Assembly: GCA_031256815.1 (NCBI GenBank)
Contig: JAIRPU010000152.1
Location: 1-9,954 of the forward strand
DNA length: 9,954 nucleotides
Direction: 5' to 3'
Source: Spirochaetaceae bacterium
Lineage (GTDB): Bacteria > Spirochaetota > Spirochaetia > Treponematales > Breznakiellaceae
Shown: in pieces, positions 6,920-9,954 of the stretch
Layout: each line of letters opens with the position of its first letter
Position numbering within the stretch: position 1 is the stretch's first letter
Translations under genes and position numbers: made by a program
The notes under the pieces: generated by a model
Told to the model about the DNA's origin: nothing
The model's input: the letters and a program-made list of their open reading frames with translations, nothing else
Database searches by the model: none

Positions 6920-7893
6920 AGCGCTTCGCCTCCTTCGTGTATTTCGGGATTAAAGAGGCCGTACAATAAATTCGCGCTTAGGTTGCCAACGAAGACGAAC
7001 AATGCCGAAAATACGGCTATGCCAAGCAAAAGCGGTACGTCTCCGCGAATACCCGCAATGCTTGCCGCGCTTCCAAGCCCTGGGTAGGCAAAAACATTTT
7101 CGGCAAGCACACTGCCGCCAAAAAGTTCGCTGAATGACGCAAACTGCAATGTTAGCGCAGGTATGGCGATGTTTCGTAGTCCGTGCCGCCTGATTAGTTC
7201 CCAGGAGCTTTCGCCGCGGGACTTTGCAAAAAGCACATAATCGCTTTCCATAACTTCGATTATTTTTTGGCGTGTATGCAGTGTTATATTCGAAATACTG
7301 GTAACGCTCAGCGTAAGCGCCGGCAGTATTAAATGATGTATGCGTTCCAAAATGGTAACTTCCCCCGCCGCTTTTCCGATTGGCACAGAAAGCGCTATTG
7401 GGAACCAGCCTAACTGTACGGCAAAGACCATAAGCAGCAGCAAACCCATCCAAAATGCCGGAGTTGACGCAAAAATAAAACAAAATGTTTTTATGCACCG
7501 GTCGAACCAGCTGTTTTTGAAAAAGCCCGCCGCCGTTCCCGCGGCAAAGCCGAGGATGCCGGAAAAAAGCCAGGCCGTCATCATCAGCACAAGCGATGTA
7601 ATAACGCGCTCGACAAGTATCTGCGCGACAGGCCGCCGAAACGTCATTGAAACGCCCCAATCGCCGTGCAGAACATTTTTAAGCCACACAAAGTAGCGTT
7701 CAACAGGAGGTTTTGTAAGCCCCCAATGCTCCGCGACTTCCGCCCGGTATTCCGTCGACACATTGGATTCAGTGCCGACAAATGCGTCAACCGGGTCCAT
7801 TGGGGCGTTTGTAACCAGAATAAAACAGAGTACGCTTGCGCCGAACAACAGCAATATCATTCGCGCAAGCGTTGTAAGTGCAAAGCGGAGCAT
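6916..7893 (-). CDS. Peptide/nickel-family ABC transporter permease, DppB/OppB/NikB type
   Basis: This is the first inner-membrane subunit of the importer, 325 residues, with about six membrane helices. It has the usual OppB N-terminal helix (11-30), the periplasmic stretch LTKPPVERYFVWLKNVLHGD (59-78) and WGVSM, matching the family's YxxWLxxxLxGDLGxS pattern. The ATPase-contact EAA motif is SDYVLFAKSRGESSWELIRR (217-236), followed by HGLRNIAIPALTL. ENVFAYPGLGS (265-275) is the conserved loop near the end. The start ATG overlaps the stop of the binding-protein gene by one base (TAATG at 7895-7891 on the minus strand). No separate Shine-Dalgarno is evident, so translation is likely coupled to the gene before it. 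Substrate specificity (peptide, nickel or other) cannot be read from this subunit. Confidence 0.93.
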   Translation of the reverse strand: MLRFALTTLARMILLLFGASVLCFILVTNAPMDPVDAFVGTESNVSTEYRAEVAEHWGLTKPPVERYFVWLKNVLHGDWGVSMTFRRPVAQILVERVITSLVLMMTAWLFSGILGFAAGTAAGFFKNSWFDRCIKTFCFIFASTPAFWMGLLLLMVFAVQLGWFPIALSVPIGKAAGEVTILERIHHLILPALTLSVTSISNITLHTRQKIIEVMESDYVLFAKSRGESSWELIRRHGLRNIAIPALTLQFASFSELFGGSVLAENVFAYPGLGSAASIAGIRGDVPLLLGIAVFSALFVFVGNLSANLLYGLFNPEIHEGGEAL

Positions 7894-9542
7894 TACTTAA
7901 ACGCCCATTCATTCATGTTTTCAATAACCGGCAGGCCGTGTCCGTGCGGATGAATCCGCTGGATGCCAAGGTCAAGTCCATCGCGTACAAAATAGGTATG
8001 GTCTATGCTGACCAGCCATATATACGGAAAATCGACATTGGGGCCGGTAACGCCGTCATATTGCGCTTTTTTGGCAAGGGCTATCGCTTCGGCTTCGCTT
8101 TGCGCGGCAACCATCGCGTCAAGATAGCCGTCAACCGTTTTGTTGACGTACATTCCGCTGTTGCTCAAATTAACGGTGTCGATTCCGGCAAACGAAGAAT
8201 GAAACGCATTGTACACATCAACAAAACTGTAGTCGCCGGTGCCGATGCAGGTGGGGTCATGGCGCGCTACGCTTTTTGCCCCCGACCAATCCATAGCTTC
8301 GGCGATAATATGTATTCCGAGTTTTTTGGCGTCTTCACTAAACGCGACAGCGAGGTTATATCGCTGCAAATCGTCTGTGCGTCCTGTAATTCTGAATTCG
8401 CACCGGACGCCGTTCTTTTCGCGGAAGCCGTCTCCGTCTGCATCTTTCCAGCCGGCTTCCTCAAGAATCCGCTTCGCTTCTTCAACCTGCCCGTCCCGCA
8501 GTCCCGGCTCCTCATTTGCCCAGGGCAGCCCCTCAAAACGCACCCAGGAGGGCGTGCCTATGCCATTCAGCGCGTTGTTGATAATCGTCTGACGCGAAAT
8601 GCCAATATTAAGCGCGCGCCGTACGTATATATCGCTTGTTACATTGTTGCCAACGGTTTGCCCCGCCTTGTTTTTTATTTCGGGAATTGTTGGCAGATTA
8701 AAACCGCGGTTGTCGGATGTTTTTATTGTTTGCAAAAACATCCCATCGACGCTTTCTTTCGCGTATTCAGGATTGACCATAACAACATCAAGCTTCCCCG
8801 ATTTTGCCGCGGCAAGCGCCGCCTTTTCGTCAATACTCAAAAAAGTGATTTGACTGAACGGAGACTTTTTCCCGTAATAATACGGGTTAGGCTCAACGAT
8901 GAGTTGCTGCCCAACATCGAGCTGTTTTAATTTGAATGCTCCGGTACCAATGGGATTTCTGCCGTAATCAGCGTTGTATGCGTGTTCCGGCACAATACCC
9001 AAAAGCGCTGTAGTGCGGACAAAAGGCGACCAGACTTTGTTCAGCGTAAAACGGACTTTATCAGAATCGACTAATTCCACCTTGTCCAGCATGGTAAGGT
9101 CTACCGAAGCGTCTGATTTTTTTGCCGTCTGATAGGTAAAAACCACATCCTGCGGCGTCAGCGGCGTTCCATCGGAAAATTTAACGTCTTTGCGAATCGT
9201 GTACGTGTAGACAAGACCGTCTGGGCTTACGCTGTAACTTTTGGCAAGGTCAGGCTCCGCCTCTACATTTACGGCGATTTTGACAAGCGCCGTATGGAAA
9301 ATGCCGTATCCATAGATGCCGTAACCCTGGCAGGGGTCATAGTTGCCGTCATAAAACGCTTCGCCATGCCCGCCAACCGAAATAACAAGCGAGTCTTTTG
9401 CCCCGGCCGTGTTTTTTTTCGCGCACGAAACAAAACTCAAACTCATGCCAAACGCCAGCACCGACGCCAGCGCAAAGTACTTTTGTGCGTTACGCGCAAA
9501 CACGCACCTTGCGGTCTGCGCCACAAACAAGTATTTTTTCAT
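7893..9542 (-). CDS. Extracytoplasmic solute-binding lipoprotein of a peptide/nickel-family ABC importer (SBP family 5)
   Basis: This is a 549-residue lipid-anchored binding protein that captures substrate for the two permeases downstream. The N-terminus is unusually long (two lysines, then Arg12, Arg17, Lys21). A hydrophobic core at about 22-38 leads to a lipobox-like FVSC with Cys40 as the lipidation site, a loose form acceptable in spirochaetes. The mature part has SBP family 5 marks: DLAKSYSVSPDGLVYTYTI (98-116), KFSDGTPLTPQDVVFTY (121-137), GTGAFKL (199-205), VRRALNIGISRQTIINNAL (307-325), the DADGDGFREKNG loop (367-378) and a late EWAFK end. HPHGHG (531-536) near the C-terminus is a local histidine cluster. 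The start is fixed by GGAGG at 9547-9551, four bases before the ATG. It is the first gene of the four-gene operon. Nickel or another metal complex, peptides, or other small molecules are all possible substrates. Confidence 0.93.
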   Translation of the reverse strand: MKKYLFVAQTARCVFARNAQKYFALASVLAFGMSLSFVSCAKKNTAGAKDSLVISVGGHGEAFYDGNYDPCQGYGIYGYGIFHTALVKIAVNVEAEPDLAKSYSVSPDGLVYTYTIRKDVKFSDGTPLTPQDVVFTYQTAKKSDASVDLTMLDKVELVDSDKVRFTLNKVWSPFVRTTALLGIVPEHAYNADYGRNPIGTGAFKLKQLDVGQQLIVEPNPYYYGKKSPFSQITFLSIDEKAALAAAKSGKLDVVMVNPEYAKESVDGMFLQTIKTSDNRGFNLPTIPEIKNKAGQTVGNNVTSDIYVRRALNIGISRQTIINNALNGIGTPSWVRFEGLPWANEEPGLRDGQVEEAKRILEEAGWKDADGDGFREKNGVRCEFRITGRTDDLQRYNLAVAFSEDAKKLGIHIIAEAMDWSGAKSVARHDPTCIGTGDYSFVDVYNAFHSSFAGIDTVNLSNSGMYVNKTVDGYLDAMVAAQSEAEAIALAKKAQYDGVTGPNVDFPYIWLVSIDHTYFVRDGLDLGIQRIHPHGHGLPVIENMNEWAFK

Positions 9543-9552
9543 ACTTCCTCCA

Positions 9553-9569
9553 GGTCACTTTTAGTGACC
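9553..9569. promoter_or_regulatory. Perfect inverted repeat next to the ribosome binding site of the ABC operon
   Basis: GGTCACT (9553-9559) and AGTGACC (9563-9569) are a perfect seven-base inverted repeat around three bases. On the operon strand it ends one base before the GGAGG Shine-Dalgarno of the binding-protein gene. It could be a repressor operator or an RNA hairpin affecting translation. The symmetry is seen directly; the role is inferred. Confidence 0.5.
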
Positions 9570-9570
9570 A

Positions 9571-9585
9571 GCCGCTTTTTGCGGC
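9571..9585. repeat. Inverted repeat (hairpin) in the ABC operon leader
   Basis: GCCGC (9571-9575) pairs with GCGGC (9581-9585) around TTTTT. It directly abuts the 9553-9569 repeat. No T run follows on either strand, so it is not an ordinary terminator. Confidence 0.5.
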
Positions 9586-9587
9586 AA

Positions 9588-9593
9588 AATATA
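9588..9593 (-). promoter_or_regulatory. Possible -10 element of the ABC operon
   Basis: On the minus strand TATATT lies about 45 bases before the binding-protein ATG. The best -35-like match upstream (TTCCGC, 16-base spacer) is poor. If used, transcription would begin inside or just before the 9571-9585 hairpin, placing the 9553-9569 repeat shortly after the start point. Confidence 0.3.
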
Positions 9594-9605
9594 TTTGTGT
9601 GCTTT

Positions 9606-9694
9606 TTGGGCGGAATGCCCCAAGGAGTTCGTTCCCGCTTCCCGGCATGGGAAGGCGCGGCTTCTATTGCGCTTATCATTCTTCGTGAATGATA
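9606..9694. repeat. Three further hairpin-forming inverted repeats in the divergent intergenic region
   Basis: Three stems follow one another. GGGC (9608-9611) pairs with GCCC (9617-9620), extended by TT/AA past one bulged C. CTTCCC (9638-9643) pairs with GGGAAG (9649-9654). TATCATTC (9674-9681) pairs with GAATGATA (9687-9694). Each has a five-base loop. They occupy the gap between the ABC operon and the restriction-modification frame. They may be regulatory sites or part of a dispersed repeat element; the sequence alone does not decide. Confidence 0.5.
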
Positions 9695-9803
9695 GCTTAG
9701 TATAGAAAGAGGCAAAAAAAAGCGCAAGAGTACGATTGAGTATCAATGTCTGAAAACTTCGTCTGTATTGTCCGGCCTTGAAAAGGGTGCTACACTTCCT
9801 CCT

Positions 9804-9954
9804 GTGGAAGCCCGGATTGACCAACTAAAAACCCTCACTACCCTTTTTGAATCCAACTACGCCCAGTATAAAAGCCTTCAATATGACGAGGCGAATACCC
9901 GCGTTGATTTTATTGACCCGTTTTTCGCGCTGCTCGATTGGGACATTGCCAATA
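9804..9954 (+). CDS. N-terminus of a putative restriction-modification enzyme (Type IIG/Eco57I-like), truncated by window end
   Basis: From GTG at 9804 the frame reads to the window end without a stop (50 codons) and the gene continues outside. The peptide (RIDQLKTLTTLFESNYAQYK, then the segment YDEANTRVDFIDPFFALLDW and DIAN) matches the opening of large restriction-modification and endonuclease-methylase proteins: a basic helix with an E-x-N-x-x-x-Y-K core, an N/D-E-A-x-T-R helix, then F-(I/L)-(D/N)-PFF-x-x-L-x-W-D. This segment begins their endonuclease-type N-terminal domain. The start is uncertain. The frame is open from 9696 but has no ATG. GTG (9804) and TTG (9768) are the candidates, and neither has a Shine-Dalgarno in place. 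GTG is chosen because homologues, as I recall them, begin just before this helix. It is divergent from the ABC operon. Function is inferred from this short stretch only. Confidence 0.6.
   Translation, partial: MEARIDQLKTLTTLFESNYAQYKSLQYDEANTRVDFIDPFFALLDWDIAN

Noticed and set aside
7878..8930. Long open frame on the + strand (350 codons)
   Set aside because: It lies wholly antisense to the binding-protein gene, which has clear family motifs, a signal peptide and a ribosome binding site. The translated peptide resembles nothing and is Cys/Arg/Phe-rich as expected of a shadow frame.
9746..9781. ATG with short frame before the restriction-modification gene
   Set aside because: It encodes 11 residues, then TGA, has no Shine-Dalgarno and is out of frame with the recognised domain. 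Nothing supports a leader peptide.
9539..9824. Two overlapping minus-strand open frames upstream of the binding-protein gene
   Set aside because: They cross the inverted-repeat cluster and the opposite-strand restriction-modification start, and overlap the binding-protein start. No family resemblance is seen. They could be translated parts of a dispersed repeat, but this is not supported as a gene.

Overview
The window looks like a chromosome segment of a spirochaete, most likely a Treponema. The evidence is a single-domain flagellar rod-binding (FlgJ N-terminal type) protein at the left edge, a class II fructose-bisphosphate aldolase that reads like the Treponema enzymes, and the general gene style. 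This is recognition from sequence memory, not a database match. The window is mostly ordinary metabolism and transport, with an accessory edge on the right.

Layout from left to right. Bases 1-275 hold the end of a flagellar rod-binding protein gene (+). Bases 430-1428 hold class II fructose-bisphosphate aldolase (+), with its own promoter-like -10, a good ribosome binding site and a clear intrinsic terminator. Bases 1496-3226 hold adenine deaminase (-). Divergent from it, starting only 20 bases away, is an unrecognised 242-residue protein (3247-3975, +) whose N-terminal part resembles the start of class III PLP-dependent aminotransferases. It is followed by an ArsB/NhaD/CitMHS-type membrane permease (4028-5344, +). 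A 34-base tandem repeat fills the gap before the next convergent operon.

Bases 9542 down to 5483 (-) form one tight operon for a peptide/nickel (Opp/Dpp/Nik) family ABC importer: a lipoprotein binding protein, two permeases and one short ATPase. The genes are joined by TAATG and ATGA overlaps and by a stop codon that overlaps the next Shine-Dalgarno. The usual pair of ATPases is reduced to one. Upstream of the operon, 9553-9694 is densely packed with five hairpin-forming inverted repeats, one of them touching the Shine-Dalgarno region of the binding-protein gene. To the right, on the + strand, a frame that runs off the window encodes what looks like the N-terminus of a restriction-modification enzyme (Type IIG/Eco57I-like or a related large endonuclease-methylase).

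I see no tRNA, rRNA, CRISPR array, transposase or prophage gene. I found no clearly new multi-gene system. The least ordinary items are the single-ATPase importer, the inverted-repeat cluster beside the restriction-modification start, the tandem repeat at the end of the ATPase gene, and the aminotransferase-like orphan.
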